This document shows, piece after piece, positions 16,366 through 24,651 of a stretch of 64,000 bases of DNA. The notes beneath the pieces were generated by a model. That model saw only the letters and a list, made by a program, of their open reading frames with translations. It was not told the DNA's origin and did not search any database. Each line of letters begins with the position of its first letter. Position 1 is the stretch's first letter. The stretch is taken from positions 317,232 through 381,231 of the forward strand of contig NZ_JBHUEK010000010.1 in the NCBI RefSeq assembly GCF_042680725.1, written 5' to 3'. This stretch comes from Ferdinandcohnia salidurans. GTDB taxonomy: Bacteria > Bacillota > Bacilli > Bacillales > Bacillaceae_L. The translations under genes were made by a program, and so were the position numbers.

Positions 16366-17709
16366 ATGAATGCAGTTGTTATAGCAGTTCTTGTCATGCT
16401 AATTCTAAGCTTATTTCGTATAAATGTTGTTATCGCTCTTGCCATAGGGGCAATTGTTGGGGGACTTACAGGTGGTCTCGATATTGCAACAACAGTATCC
16501 ACATTCACAGAAGGTTTAGGTGGAAATGCTACAGTCGCATTAAGTTATGCACTACTTGGTAGTTTTGCAGTAGCTATTTCAAAAACAGGATTACCAGATG
16601 CGATGGTAGACCTTGCCATCAAACTTGTAGGGAAGCAAGGAGATAGTAAACGTAAAACCTATTCAAAGGTTTTAATTATCTTAATTATTCTAGCTATTTC
16701 TATTTCATCACAAAATATAGTACCTGTTCATATTGCTTTTATTCCTATTTTAATTCCACCTTTATTAAAGGTATTTAATGAACTCGAAATTGATCGTCGA
16801 CTTATCGCTACTGTTATTACTTTTGGTCTAACAGCTCCATACATTGCGCTACCAGTTGGATTCGGTGAGATTTTCCACGGACTTCTGCAGCAATATATGC
16901 TAGATAGTGGGTTAGAAGTGGCGAAACGAGATATTCCAATTGCCATGTTGATTCCAACTGCAGGGATGGTAGTTGGTTTGCTTATAGCAGTTCTTTTTTC
17001 CTACCGCAAGCCAAAACAATATAAAACGATTGAGATTGCAAATGAGTCAGGTTCAGATGTCATCACTACTTATACGAAAAAGAGCATTAGCTTCGCGATA
17101 CTTGCCGTGCTTGTTACTTTAGGTATACAGTTAACACTGTCACAAGTATTTGATGTGGACGGCATGATTTTTGGAGCATTAGCCGGAATAGCGGTTCTTT
17201 ATTTCAGTGGCTCAATGAAAGTAAGTCAAGCTGACGAAGTCATAACAAGTGGTATGAAAATGATGGCATTCATTGGTTTCGTTATGATCACAGCTTCTGG
17301 GTTTGCATCTGTTATTAAAGAAACAGGGCATGTTGAGGCACTTGTTTCTCAATCTGCGGAATTAATCGGTGGAAATTTATCACTTGCTGCGTTAATGATG
17401 TTAATTGTAGGTCTTTTGATTACATTAGGGATTGGTTCATCATTTTCAACGATTCCGATCATCGCAACTATTTTTGTTCCATTATGTATGGAAGTTGGAT
17501 TTAGCCCAATGGCGACAATTGCTCTTGTTGGAACTGCAGCAGCTCTAGGAGACGCTGGATCACCCGCATCAGATAGTACGCTAGGTCCAACCGCTGGATT
17601 AAACGTTGATGGTCAGCATAATCATATTTGGGACACTTGTGTACCAACATTTATACACTATAATATTCCACTCATTATTTTCGGCTGGATTGCAGCGATT
17701 ATCTTATAA
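16366..17709 (+). CDS. yuiF: Na+/H+ antiporter family protein YuiF
   Basis: A 447-residue polytopic membrane protein with about 11-12 hydrophobic segments. It belongs to the NhaC/ArsB-related ion transporter group; the conserved GIGSSFSTIPIIATIF and GDAGSPASDSTLGPTAGL stretches in the C-terminal half are typical of the family called Na+/H+ antiporter YuiF. The ion specificity is inferred; organic anion or amino acid transport by related families is possible. ATG 16366 follows AGAAGGAG. Synteny with pepA and bioY matches B. subtilis. Confidence 0.85.
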   Translation: MNAVVIAVLVMLILSLFRINVVIALAIGAIVGGLTGGLDIATTVSTFTEGLGGNATVALSYALLGSFAVAISKTGLPDAMVDLAIKLVGKQGDSKRKTYSKVLIILIILAISISSQNIVPVHIAFIPILIPPLLKVFNELEIDRRLIATVITFGLTAPYIALPVGFGEIFHGLLQQYMLDSGLEVAKRDIPIAMLIPTAGMVVGLLIAVLFSYRKPKQYKTIEIANESGSDVITTYTKKSISFAILAVLVTLGIQLTLSQVFDVDGMIFGALAGIAVLYFSGSMKVSQADEVITSGMKMMAFIGFVMITASGFASVIKETGHVEALVSQSAELIGGNLSLAALMMLIVGLLITLGIGSSFSTIPIIATIFVPLCMEVGFSPMATIALVGTAAALGDAGSPASDSTLGPTAGLNVDGQHNHIWDTCVPTFIHYNIPLIIFGWIAAIIL

Positions 17710-17714
17710 AAACT

Positions 17715-17740
17715 TACCCCCACGAACGTTCGTGGGGGTA
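17715..17740. terminator. Bidirectional terminator between yuiF and bioY
   Basis: A perfect 26-base palindrome, TACCCCCACGAACG and its complement, centred between two convergent genes. T-tracts are short on both sides. Confidence 0.8.
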
Positions 17741-17746
17741 TTTCAC

Positions 17747-18361
17747 TTATTTTGATAGATTTGTTGAAGAAGGATTCACAGAGTTTCTAGTAACTGCTCG
17801 ATAAATTCTTGGTGAAATAAGTGCTGCGAAGATGGTAAAAGCAAGGTCCTTCACAATAAACCAAGCCATCACACTCCATGCAGCTCCATAGCTCATTTTA
17901 ACCTCTAACCAAAAATTGAAAGCAAAGTACATATAGTTTGTACCAATGAAATAGTTCATAAAAAGACCAACAAATGCCGCAATCATAAACGTTTTTAAGG
18001 TTGGACTTCCCTTAGCATGCTCAACGATCTTTCCTGCGAAATAAGCTGTTGCAATGAACGATAAAATAAATCCACCCGTACCTCCGATGAGCGGAGATAG
18101 CCCTGCTTCAAATCCTGAAAAAACAGGTGCTCCAGCAATTCCAATTAACATATACACAGTCATAGAAATCGCACCTAATCGACTTCCGAGAAGAAGCCCA
18201 GCTAATACTGCAAAAAAGGTTTGCATCGTTAAAGGTACACCCGCAACCTGTAAAAACGGTACCATTGAGGTAATATTTGCACCGATTGCCATAAGCGCTG
18301 CAAACATCCCAACATATGTAATTTCGATTGCACGAATGCGTGGTTTTGATATTGCTGTCAT
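17747..18361 (-). CDS. bioY: Biotin transporter substrate-binding subunit BioY
   Basis: A 204-residue membrane protein of the BioY family, the S component of an ECF transporter for biotin, with about six helices. Typical segments are GVPLTMQTFFAVLAGLLLG near residue 40 and GGTGGFILSF near residue 92. It corresponds to yuiG in B. subtilis. No ATPase or EcfT genes are nearby, so it would use shared energising units. A BirA-like operator covers the ribosome binding site, so repression by biotin is likely. Confidence 0.92.
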   Translation of the reverse strand: MTAISKPRIRAIEITYVGMFAALMAIGANITSMVPFLQVAGVPLTMQTFFAVLAGLLLGSRLGAISMTVYMLIGIAGAPVFSGFEAGLSPLIGGTGGFILSFIATAYFAGKIVEHAKGSPTLKTFMIAAFVGLFMNYFIGTNYMYFAFNFWLEVKMSYGAAWSVMAWFIVKDLAFTIFAALISPRIYRAVTRNSVNPSSTNLSK

Positions 18362-18363
18362 TA

Positions 18364-18394
18364 TGTGTTAACCTCCGTGTTTTTTAGTTAACAA
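18364..18394 (-). promoter_or_regulatory. BirA-like biotin operator of bioY
   Basis: GTGTTAAC-N14-GTTAACAA, matching the Gram-positive BirA box TTGTTAAC-N14-16-GTTAACAA except for one base in one arm. It overlaps the Shine-Dalgarno region. Two more GTYAACAA half-sites (18420 and 18440) lie upstream, and a leftward TTGACA-N17-TACGAT promoter sits between. Confidence 0.72.
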
Positions 18395-18630
18395 AATCGT
18401 AAAACAAGATTCATTATATGTCAACAAAAAAAATCAGAAGTTAACAAATGAAAAGTGAAGTCATATGAATTCAATGACGTTGATAAAATATATGTAGATA
18501 TGATTCTTCAAATCATCTCCAATTGTTATACTTAAAAAATTTTTTTACCGTTCAATATAAGAAAAAAGTGTCAAAAGGGATGTCCTTTAAATATAATGCC
18601 CATATCCGAAAATGTTGGGAGCGGTCGGAA

Positions 18631-19398
18631 ATGAGTATTGGAATTGTATTAATGGGCCTTTTTGTCGGTTTTTTGGTCGGACTAACAGGTGTTGGTGGAG
18701 CGGCATTATTAACCCCATTCTTAATCTTAATTGGTATTAATCCACTAATTGCAGTTGGAACAGACTTTGTCTATAACTCAATTACGAAATTTTTTGGATC
18801 TGTACAGCATTTTCGGCAGAAAACAATCAATTTTAAGCTTGTAAAATATTTAGCTATAGGCAGTGTTCCAAGTGCAATCCTAGCTGTTACTACTTTGCAT
18901 TTTGTTGGGGGAGATAAACTCCTGCAAGGGGAAATAGTAAAGCATGCCCTTGGATATGTTCTTATGATGGTTGCCATTGCGACCGTAATAAAAACCTTGT
19001 TCAGTTCTCGCTTTACAAGCAGCTCCTATAGTATAAAACCTATTGAAGATAAAGCAAAAGCAACCATTCTTTTAGGCGCCATCCTTGGTTTTATAGTAGG
19101 GTTAACCTCAGTTGGTTCTGGGTCGCTATTTGCCCTTGCCATGCTGCTATTTTACCAATTGCGTGCTTCGGAATTAGTTGGCACCGACATCGCACATGCG
19201 TTTATTTTAGTCACGGTAAGTAGTTTTTTTCACGTAGGTTTTGGAAATGTTGACTTTCTATTGGTTGCAAATTTACTTTGTGGTTCGATTCCAGGTGTAA
19301 TCATTGGAAGTACCCTGTCTGCAAAGGTTCCTATGAAACCATTGCAAACCGTAATCGGTGTCATCATTTTTATAAGTGGTTTGAAGTTAATTTACTAA
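18631..19398 (+). CDS. TSUP (TauE/SafE) family permease
   Basis: A 255-residue membrane protein with about eight hydrophobic segments and the internal duplication of TSUP transporters: GLTGVGGAALLTPFL in the first half and GLTSVGSGSLFALAML in the second. Family members move sulfite, sulfoacetate, thiosulfate or other small organic anions, so the substrate here is open. I choose ATG 18631, nine bases after GGGAG. An upstream in-frame codon at 18523 would add 36 charged residues without conservation. Confidence 0.85.
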   Translation: MSIGIVLMGLFVGFLVGLTGVGGAALLTPFLILIGINPLIAVGTDFVYNSITKFFGSVQHFRQKTINFKLVKYLAIGSVPSAILAVTTLHFVGGDKLLQGEIVKHALGYVLMMVAIATVIKTLFSSRFTSSSYSIKPIEDKAKATILLGAILGFIVGLTSVGSGSLFALAMLLFYQLRASELVGTDIAHAFILVTVSSFFHVGFGNVDFLLVANLLCGSIPGVIIGSTLSAKVPMKPLQTVIGVIIFISGLKLIY

Positions 19399-19510
19399 CC
19401 CAAAAATGTGAATACATTGCTAACTATATTGCCTTGGTGTAAAATTACACTAAGGCTTTTGTGTGTACTAAATATAATAAGTAGCGTTACTTTTGAAATA
19501 GGTGATTGAC

Positions 19511-19969
19511 ATGGATAAAGAACAATTAACGAAATTGCTTTCCGAAAAAATGAAGCTTATCCGGACTGAAAAAGGATATACACAAGATAAAATGGCAGAA
19601 ATCTTGGGGATCTCAAAAAAGACGTTGGTGCAAATTGAAAAAGGAAGAATCCAAGCAGGTTGGACATGTGTTGTCGCTGTTTGCGCATTATTTCGAGATA
19701 GTGAAATTATTCAAACGACGTTAGGCGGAGATCCTGTTGATGTCATTGAAATCGTTGGACGAAATGGGATTGACCGGGCTAAGGAACGTACAATGGGTGG
19801 AAAGCTTTGGTGGAAGGACCTTCAGGGGGAAGGGAAGTTTCGTCTTCAACAAAATGTGATTAGCCAGCATTATCGTATTTTGGACGAAGCTAATTTTCGA
19901 TGGTATTCTTCGTTCGATAAAGAGGAAGCTTACAACAGACTAGTTGAACTTTCAACTGAATCAAATTAA
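19511..19969 (+). CDS. XRE-family DNA-binding protein with unknown C-terminal region
   Basis: A 152-residue cytoplasmic protein. An N-terminal helix-turn-helix (about residues 6-60), with YTQDKMAEILGISKKTL as the recognition region, is followed by about 85 residues rich in aromatic and charged residues (GGKLWWKDLQ, HYRILDEANFRWYSS). The C-terminal part may sense a ligand or mediate dimerisation; I do not recognise it. ATG 19511 is five bases after AGGTGA. Target genes are not evident. Confidence 0.82.
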   Translation: MDKEQLTKLLSEKMKLIRTEKGYTQDKMAEILGISKKTLVQIEKGRIQAGWTCVVAVCALFRDSEIIQTTLGGDPVDVIEIVGRNGIDRAKERTMGGKLWWKDLQGEGKFRLQQNVISQHYRILDEANFRWYSSFDKEEAYNRLVELSTESN

Positions 19970-19972
19970 AAA

Positions 19973-20000
19973 CGGGGCAAACTACTTAGCCCCATTTTTC
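19973..20000 (+). terminator. Terminator of the XRE regulator
   Basis: Stem GGGGC/GCCCC with a 10-base loop followed by ATTTTTCTTTTTC. It overlaps the 3' end of the small gene on the other strand. Confidence 0.75.
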
Positions 20001-20092
20001 TTTTTCTTTGCTGTTTTACTCTTTGAATACGTAGATGAAGTTAAGTTGTTGTTTACTGCAGCTTCTTCGTTAAGTCGTTCTTTTTTAGCCAT
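19982..20092 (-). CDS. Small lysine-rich protein (36 aa)
   Basis: A 36-codon frame from ATG 20092 with a good GGAGGAAG ribosome binding site nine bases upstream. The product starts MAKKERLNEEAAV and ends KTAKKKKNGAK. The basic, low-complexity composition resembles small spore-associated proteins of Bacillaceae, but I cannot name a family. It sits head to tail with another short gene on the same strand. Confidence 0.6.
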   Translation of the reverse strand: MAKKERLNEEAAVNNNLTSSTYSKSKTAKKKKNGAK

Positions 20093-20114
20093 TTAACTTC
20101 CTCCATGTCATTCA

Positions 20115-20276
20115 TTAATGGTCGATGGAAAAATCATCGTAGCGTTCATTTAGGTATTCATTTTCGCCTGTTGCGAAATTTATATTTCGAAGATCAAGCT
20201 CTGGGTCAAGCTGATTGACAAGCTGTTCTTCTTTGCTTTGTGTTAGTCTAAATAAGTCTCTATCTCTGTCTTTCAT
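20115..20276 (-). CDS. Small acidic protein (53 aa)
   Basis: A 53-codon frame starting ATG 20276 with a strong GAGGAGG ribosome binding site. The product (MKDRDRDLFRLTQSKEEQLV..., ending YDDFSIDH) is highly charged and net acidic, with no membrane segment or cysteine. It may be co-transcribed with the 36-residue gene 22 bp downstream. No family recognised. Confidence 0.65.
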   Translation of the reverse strand: MKDRDRDLFRLTQSKEEQLVNQLDPELDLRNINFATGENEYLNERYDDFSIDH

Positions 20277-20337
20277 TGATTTTTACCTCCTCGTGTTTTT
20301 ATCATGTCCTAAACAGAATAAATTTCATTCTATAAAA

Positions 20338-20373
20338 TAAAAAAGAACGATAGGCAAATTTTTACCTTCGTTC
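20338..20373 (-). terminator. Terminator of the yuzC-like gene
   Basis: Read leftward, GAACGAAGGTAAA pairs with TTTGCCTATCGTTC around a two-base loop and ends in TTTTTTAT. Confidence 0.82.
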
Positions 20374-20393
20374 CACAGTGGACTATTCATTTT

Positions 20394-20825
20394 TTACCGC
20401 CATCTTAATGCAATTGTTAACTGACTCGATTTAGTGCCGCCTACACTTGCTTCTAATTGAAGATTTAAACCATCAGGATTAAAGGTCGCTTTAACATTAG
20501 ACTTAATTCCTGTTGATTTTAACAGTCGATCGACTTCCTTATCATTTGATGCCTGTGCAGCAGCCATTACCTGTTTTGCAAATTCTTTTGAATCAGCTAA
20601 TTTAGCAAGCATTATGCTTGCATCCATCATTAGAATTCTCATTTCTTCTGCAGATTCCTTAAATAACGTCGGGTCAACTTCCGGTAATTTTCGATAATAT
20701 GGGGCTGGATAATACGTCCTAGGGTCAGGAAACACGGAATGTCTTGTGATGTTAGAATAATATCCTGGATACAAAACCGTCCTTGGTGGTCCTTGATGCC
20801 CATAGATAAATGGATGATAGTACAA
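20394..20825 (-). CDS. YuzC-like spore protein
   Basis: A 143-residue protein with a tyrosine/proline-rich start (MYYHPFIYGHQGPPRT...YYPAPYYRKLPEVD), typical of Bacillus coat-type proteins. A helical middle follows (residues about 60-100), then a C-terminal half predicted as beta-strand (VKATFNPDGLNLQLEAS). It resembles B. subtilis YuzC, an inner-coat protein, as far as I remember. The start is TTG 20825, seven bases after GGGAGG. Confidence 0.65.
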   Translation of the reverse strand: MYYHPFIYGHQGPPRTVLYPGYYSNITRHSVFPDPRTYYPAPYYRKLPEVDPTLFKESAEEMRILMMDASIMLAKLADSKEFAKQVMAAAQASNDKEVDRLLKSTGIKSNVKATFNPDGLNLQLEASVGGTKSSQLTIALRWR

Positions 20826-20904
20826 CTCTAGACCTCCCTTATCAAAATTCCCTTACAATATATGTTAATTTTTCGATAAGGTGCTTTTTACCGTTGCTTC
20901 CGCT

Positions 20905-21759
20905 TTACTTCCGTTCAATGCCCAACATCTTTAACACAATTCCTTCCCACCTGTTCCAAGGAAGAACATTCTTTAGAAATATTGAGGACCTTACTCCTTT
21001 TCCCACAGGGTAGCGAAGTTTGGACAAGGAACCCTTTTGGGCAAGCTTTACAATGAACTGTGCAACCTCAAGAGGGTCACCATATGAATTTTGGCCTTTT
21101 TCAAGTCTTGCAAGGATTTTCTTCATCATATGATGATAGGGAGATGTGGATTGCAATGATTGTTCCGCTATCTTTGTTCCGCTGCTCCAAATATTCGTTT
21201 GGAATGAGCCAGGTTCAATTAGGGCAACGTCTATACCAAAAGGTCTTACTTCTAGCTGTAATGATTCAGACCATCCTTCTAAGGCGAATTTAGAGGCAAC
21301 ATAAGGAGATAGACCTGGAAACCCAATTTTCCCACTGATACTGCTAAGATTAATGATTTTTCCCGATCCTTGATGTCTCATATATGGGAGAACAAGTTTT
21401 GTAACTTCAATTAACCCGAAAAAATTGGTTTCAAATTGGGCTTTGTATTCATTCAGCGAAATTTCTTCGACAAACCCGCCTGTTGCAAATCCAGCGTTGT
21501 TCAATAGGATATCAATTCTCCCAAGCTTATCTAGAGTTCCCATAAAATCATGTAAGGACTTAGCATCCGTCACATCCAATTGACAAAAAAGAAGATTTTC
21601 TTCTAAAGTAGAATCATTTAATTTATGTAGTACATTTTTTTTCTTTTCTAAATCTCTCATTGTTGCTACAACAAAGTAGCCTTTTTTCAGAAACTCGATT
21701 GAACTTAAGAGTCCAAATCCACCTGAAGCACCAGTTATGATCACTATGGGTTTTTCCAC
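20905..21759 (-). CDS. Short-chain dehydrogenase/reductase
   Basis: A 284-residue classical SDR. The cofactor motif TGASGGFG is at residues 10-17, NNAG near residue 88, and the catalytic Ser-Tyr-Lys in NLSSISG and SPYVASKFALEG. The AT.RDLEKK segment after the second strand favours NADP(H). The substrate is unknown; the size suggests a retinol/steroid-dehydrogenase-like branch. GTG 21759 lies six bases after AGGAGAG. Not part of an obvious operon. Confidence 0.9.
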   Translation of the reverse strand: MEKPIVIITGASGGFGLLSSIEFLKKGYFVVATMRDLEKKKNVLHKLNDSTLEENLLFCQLDVTDAKSLHDFMGTLDKLGRIDILLNNAGFATGGFVEEISLNEYKAQFETNFFGLIEVTKLVLPYMRHQGSGKIINLSSISGKIGFPGLSPYVASKFALEGWSESLQLEVRPFGIDVALIEPGSFQTNIWSSGTKIAEQSLQSTSPYHHMMKKILARLEKGQNSYGDPLEVAQFIVKLAQKGSLSKLRYPVGKGVRSSIFLKNVLPWNRWEGIVLKMLGIERK

Positions 21760-21874
21760 ACTTTTCTCTCCTTAATCCATTTAAAAAGGTTTCTAATATT
21801 ATCCATTTAATCTTATAATAGAAAGAAGTGAGTATCTACAATTTAATATTTCAACCTGATAAGGCAGGGATAAG

Positions 21875-22477
21875 ATGGACCTAAGTGAAATCGTGTCAAT
21901 TATTCAGGAAAACGGATATATAGGACTTTATTTATGGTTGTGGGTGGGGGCTTTTATCATTCCAATCCCTAATGAAGTCATTGTTTCAACAATTGGATTT
22001 TTTGCTTCAGAGGATGTTTTTGTACCTTGGAGGATTTTTTTAGTTACATATGCAGGTATTCTAACAGCCGTCACTACCAGTTATATCTTTGGGCGCTTTG
22101 CAGGACATGCGATGGTTGTCCTCTTAAATAAACAAAATAAGATGAGAAAAAAGATTGACCGTGGATTATCTCTTATTGAAAAATACAATACGTTTGCGTT
22201 GGCTTTTTGTTACTTCGTACCAGGTTTTCGTATTCTATTTCCGTTCTTATTCGGTTTTAGTAAATTATCCTTCTTAAAATTTGCAACTACGCTGTACACA
22301 GCTATATTTGTATGGGTGTCCATCATTTTTTCTGTTGGGTATTTTGCAGGGGAAGAGTTCATAGACGGTTTTATTAAATATTACGATATTGTCATTGGTA
22401 TAGCTGTTGCAGCATTGGTAGTATTTGTATTGGTTAAGATAAAAAAGACGCGAAAACTCCGGAAGCTTTCACATTGA
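21875..22477 (+). CDS. DedA-family membrane protein
   Basis: A 200-residue integral membrane protein of the DedA (SNARE-associated) family. Two re-entrant-type segments are visible: AFIIPIPNEVIVSTIGFFAS and FCYFVPGFRILFPFLFGFSKL, the latter with the family FxRxxxP-like motif. Some DedA members translocate undecaprenyl phosphate or phosphatidylethanolamine; the role here is inference. ATG 21875 has a modest ribosome binding site. The next gene begins 15 bp downstream, so they are probably co-transcribed. Confidence 0.87.
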   Translation: MDLSEIVSIIQENGYIGLYLWLWVGAFIIPIPNEVIVSTIGFFASEDVFVPWRIFLVTYAGILTAVTTSYIFGRFAGHAMVVLLNKQNKMRKKIDRGLSLIEKYNTFALAFCYFVPGFRILFPFLFGFSKLSFLKFATTLYTAIFVWVSIIFSVGYFAGEEFIDGFIKYYDIVIGIAVAALVVFVLVKIKKTRKLRKLSH

Positions 22478-22492
22478 GAGGATGTCCTAAAA

Positions 22493-23554
22493 ATGAAAAA
22501 GCTATCTTTATTTCTAGTATTATCTATAATAGCTGGTTGTTCAGAGAAACAGCCCCTTGATGAACCTGTAAAGGAAACTGTTTCGAATCCGACTATTATT
22601 GCGACAAACCTTACCATTCCATGGATGATAACCAAAACAGACGGAACCTTTCTCATACCGGAACGTGTTGGGAGGTTGTCAGAAATTGAGGAAGCTACCG
22701 GGAAAGTAACGCCACAGCAGCTAAACCTTCAAAAAGAAATTGTACATCAAGGGGAGGGCGGCTTTTTAGGATTTACGCTTGCACTCGATTATGAGAACTC
22801 AAATCAGGCATTTTTGTATCATACATACCTGGAGAACGGAGGAATTTTAAATCGCGTGATTCTTGTCGAAAGAAACGATTCAACTTGGGAAGAAAAGTCA
22901 GTCTTACTTGAGGGAATCCCCGGTGGAAGAATTCATAATGGGGGTCGAATTAAAATTGGCCCAGATCAAAAACTTTATGTTACAGCAGGTGATGCAGGAG
23001 TTCCGGAAAACTCTCAAAACAAAACAAGCCTAGCAGGCAAAATCCTTCGAATGAACCTAGATGGCTCTATTCCGAATGACAATCCTTTTCCTAACTCCTA
23101 TGTCTATTCATATGGTCATCGGAACCCTCAAGGGCTTGCATGGGATGAAAAAGGAACATTATACAGCACAGAACATGGACAAAGTGCACATGATGAGATT
23201 AATCTAATTGAACCGGGTAAAAACTACGGATGGCCTGTTATTGAAGGGGATGAGACTGAGGCTGGTATGATAACACCAATTTATCATACAGGCGAGGAAA
23301 CATGGGCACCTTCTGGAATCGATTATGCAAATGGCAAGCTTTATATCGCCACATTACGGGGCACGAAAGTGAGAAGCTATGATGTTGAGTCAGGTAGAAT
23401 TGACACGATTCTTGATATCAGTAGCCGAATGAGAGACGTGTACATAGAAGATAGTACCCTTTATACCATTACAAATAACACAGACGGACGCGGGAATCCA
23501 AAAGAAGATGATGACAAGCTTCTTTCAATCCCATTATCAGCAATTCGGAAATAA
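22493..23554 (+). CDS. Lipoprotein PQQ-type sugar dehydrogenase (GSDH-like beta-propeller)
   Basis: A 353-residue exported protein. The signal peptide ends in the lipobox IIAGC, so it is probably a membrane-anchored lipoprotein. The body is a glucose/sorbosone dehydrogenase-type propeller, with conserved GGRIHNGGRIKIGPDQKLY, YSYGHRNPQGLAW and STEHGQSAHDEIN blocks that in characterised relatives bind PQQ and calcium. PQQ synthesis genes are not in the window, so the holoenzyme may scavenge PQQ or have another function. It follows dedA by 15 bp and precedes the menI-like gene by 21 bp. Confidence 0.88.
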   Translation: MKKLSLFLVLSIIAGCSEKQPLDEPVKETVSNPTIIATNLTIPWMITKTDGTFLIPERVGRLSEIEEATGKVTPQQLNLQKEIVHQGEGGFLGFTLALDYENSNQAFLYHTYLENGGILNRVILVERNDSTWEEKSVLLEGIPGGRIHNGGRIKIGPDQKLYVTAGDAGVPENSQNKTSLAGKILRMNLDGSIPNDNPFPNSYVYSYGHRNPQGLAWDEKGTLYSTEHGQSAHDEINLIEPGKNYGWPVIEGDETEAGMITPIYHTGEETWAPSGIDYANGKLYIATLRGTKVRSYDVESGRIDTILDISSRMRDVYIEDSTLYTITNNTDGRGNPKEDDDKLLSIPLSAIRK

Positions 23555-23575
23555 ACGAGAACGAGGAGAAGAAGA

Positions 23576-23959
23576 ATGGTAGAAAATTCGTTAATCAAGG
23601 CTTTAGGGATTACAATTGATGAGGTGACACCTGACCGAGTGACAGCGACTATGCCAGTTGATGAACGCACACGTCAGCCTTTTGGTGTTTTGCATGGTGG
23701 TGCATCTGTTGCGTTAGCGGAAACTGTTGCAAGTATAGGCACATACAATTTAGTAGATCGTGATACACAAGGTTGTGCAGGTCTTGAAATTAATGCGAAC
23801 CATATTCGCGCAAAAAGGGATGGCATCGTAAAAGCAATCGGAACTCCCCTCCATAAAGGAAAAACAACAATGGTTTGGGATGTAAAAATAGTCGACGAAG
23901 AAGATAACCTAATCTGCGTATCACGCTGCACCACAGCAGTTATCAACTTGAAAAAATAA
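23576..23959 (+). CDS. menI: Hotdog-fold thioesterase (MenI/YuxO-like DHNA-CoA thioesterase)
   Basis: A 127-residue PaaI-type hotdog thioesterase. FGVLHGGASVALAETVAS contains the catalytic glutamate and the HGG motif. B. subtilis YuxO (MenI), which hydrolyses 1,4-dihydroxy-2-naphthoyl-CoA in menaquinone synthesis, sits convergently beside mrpG as here, supporting this assignment. Hydrolysis of another aryl-CoA remains possible. The ribosome binding site is GAGGAGAAG. Confidence 0.85.
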   Translation: MVENSLIKALGITIDEVTPDRVTATMPVDERTRQPFGVLHGGASVALAETVASIGTYNLVDRDTQGCAGLEINANHIRAKRDGIVKAIGTPLHKGKTTMVWDVKIVDEEDNLICVSRCTTAVINLKK

Positions 23960-23967
23960 AGCCCAAA

Positions 23968-23997
23968 AAAGCGAGGACCTCAAGTGTCCTCGCTTTA
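23968..23997. terminator. Bidirectional terminator between menI and mrpG
   Basis: AAAGCGAGGAC/GTCCTCGCTTT stem with a CTCAAGT loop, flanked by A and T runs. Confidence 0.92.
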
Positions 23998-23999
23998 CT

Positions 24000-24389
24000 T
24001 TATTGACTCACTTTTTCTCTTTCTTTTTCTTTTACCTTTGAATGGTGCACCTTGTCTTTTAGGTCATCTTGGGAGCTTTTTTCCCAAAGTGGAACCTTTG
24101 TATTATAGGCAGCGCGGCTAATCAAATGTCCGGCAACTGGTGATGTCAGAAAGAGAAAGACGAATCCCAGAATCAACCTCGCATTCATATAGCCTTCAAT
24201 GAGCCAGAAGTATAGAAACGTTCCAAGTAATATCGAAAGAACCCCTAATGTCCCACTTTTAGATACTGCATGGTTTCTTGTGTACACATCGGGTAAACGG
24301 AGAATTCCAATCGCACTTAATATGCTTAAAAGTGCTCCGAACAAAATAATGACTGCGAACAAAATTTTAAGCGTCTCGGTCATGTTCAA
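24000..24389 (-). CDS. mrpG: Na+/H+ antiporter subunit MrpG
   Basis: A 129-residue subunit of the hetero-oligomeric Mrp antiporter, with three membrane helices and a charged tail. The motifs GILRLPDVYTRNHAVSKSGTLG and LTSPVAGHLISRAAY are characteristic of MrpG/MnhG. It is the last gene of the operon and overlaps mrpF by 23 bases. The start is ambiguous: TTG 24389 is six bases after AGGAG, ATG 24383 twelve. Confidence 0.93.
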   Translation of the reverse strand: MNMTETLKILFAVIILFGALLSILSAIGILRLPDVYTRNHAVSKSGTLGVLSILLGTFLYFWLIEGYMNARLILGFVFLFLTSPVAGHLISRAAYNTKVPLWEKSSQDDLKDKVHHSKVKEKEREKVSQ

Positions 24390-24651
24390 TTACGACTCCT
24401 TTCTCAAGGAACTTCGAAAAGGCTACCGTGCCAACAAAGGCTACAATCGCAATCAGTAAGATGACCTCAAGGAATGAATTTGAGCGCAGAATGACTGAAA
24501 TAATCGCTGTAATTCCAACTAAATTGACTCCAATTGCATCGAGTGCAATGACCTTGTCAGAAATCGAAGGTCCCTTAATCACACGGTATAAATAAGCAAT
24601 TGTTGAAACCGATAAGAGGACAAGTGCAATATTAAGTATAATCTCAAACAT
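24367..24651 (-). CDS. mrpF: Na+/H+ antiporter subunit MrpF
   Basis: A 94-residue, three-helix subunit. YRVIKGPSISDKVIALDAIGVN is the MrpF signature, with acids thought to act in ion movement. The start codon overlaps the mrpE stop (TAATG), indicating translational coupling. Confidence 0.94.
   Translation of the reverse strand: MFEIILNIALVLLSVSTIAYLYRVIKGPSISDKVIALDAIGVNLVGITAIISVILRSNSFLEVILLIAIVAFVGTVAFSKFLEKGVVIEHDRDA

Noticed and set aside
18362..18630. Riboswitch or T-box leader before bioY or the TSUP permease
   Set aside because: No conserved leader structure or terminator-antiterminator pair seen; a BirA-like operator explains bioY control.
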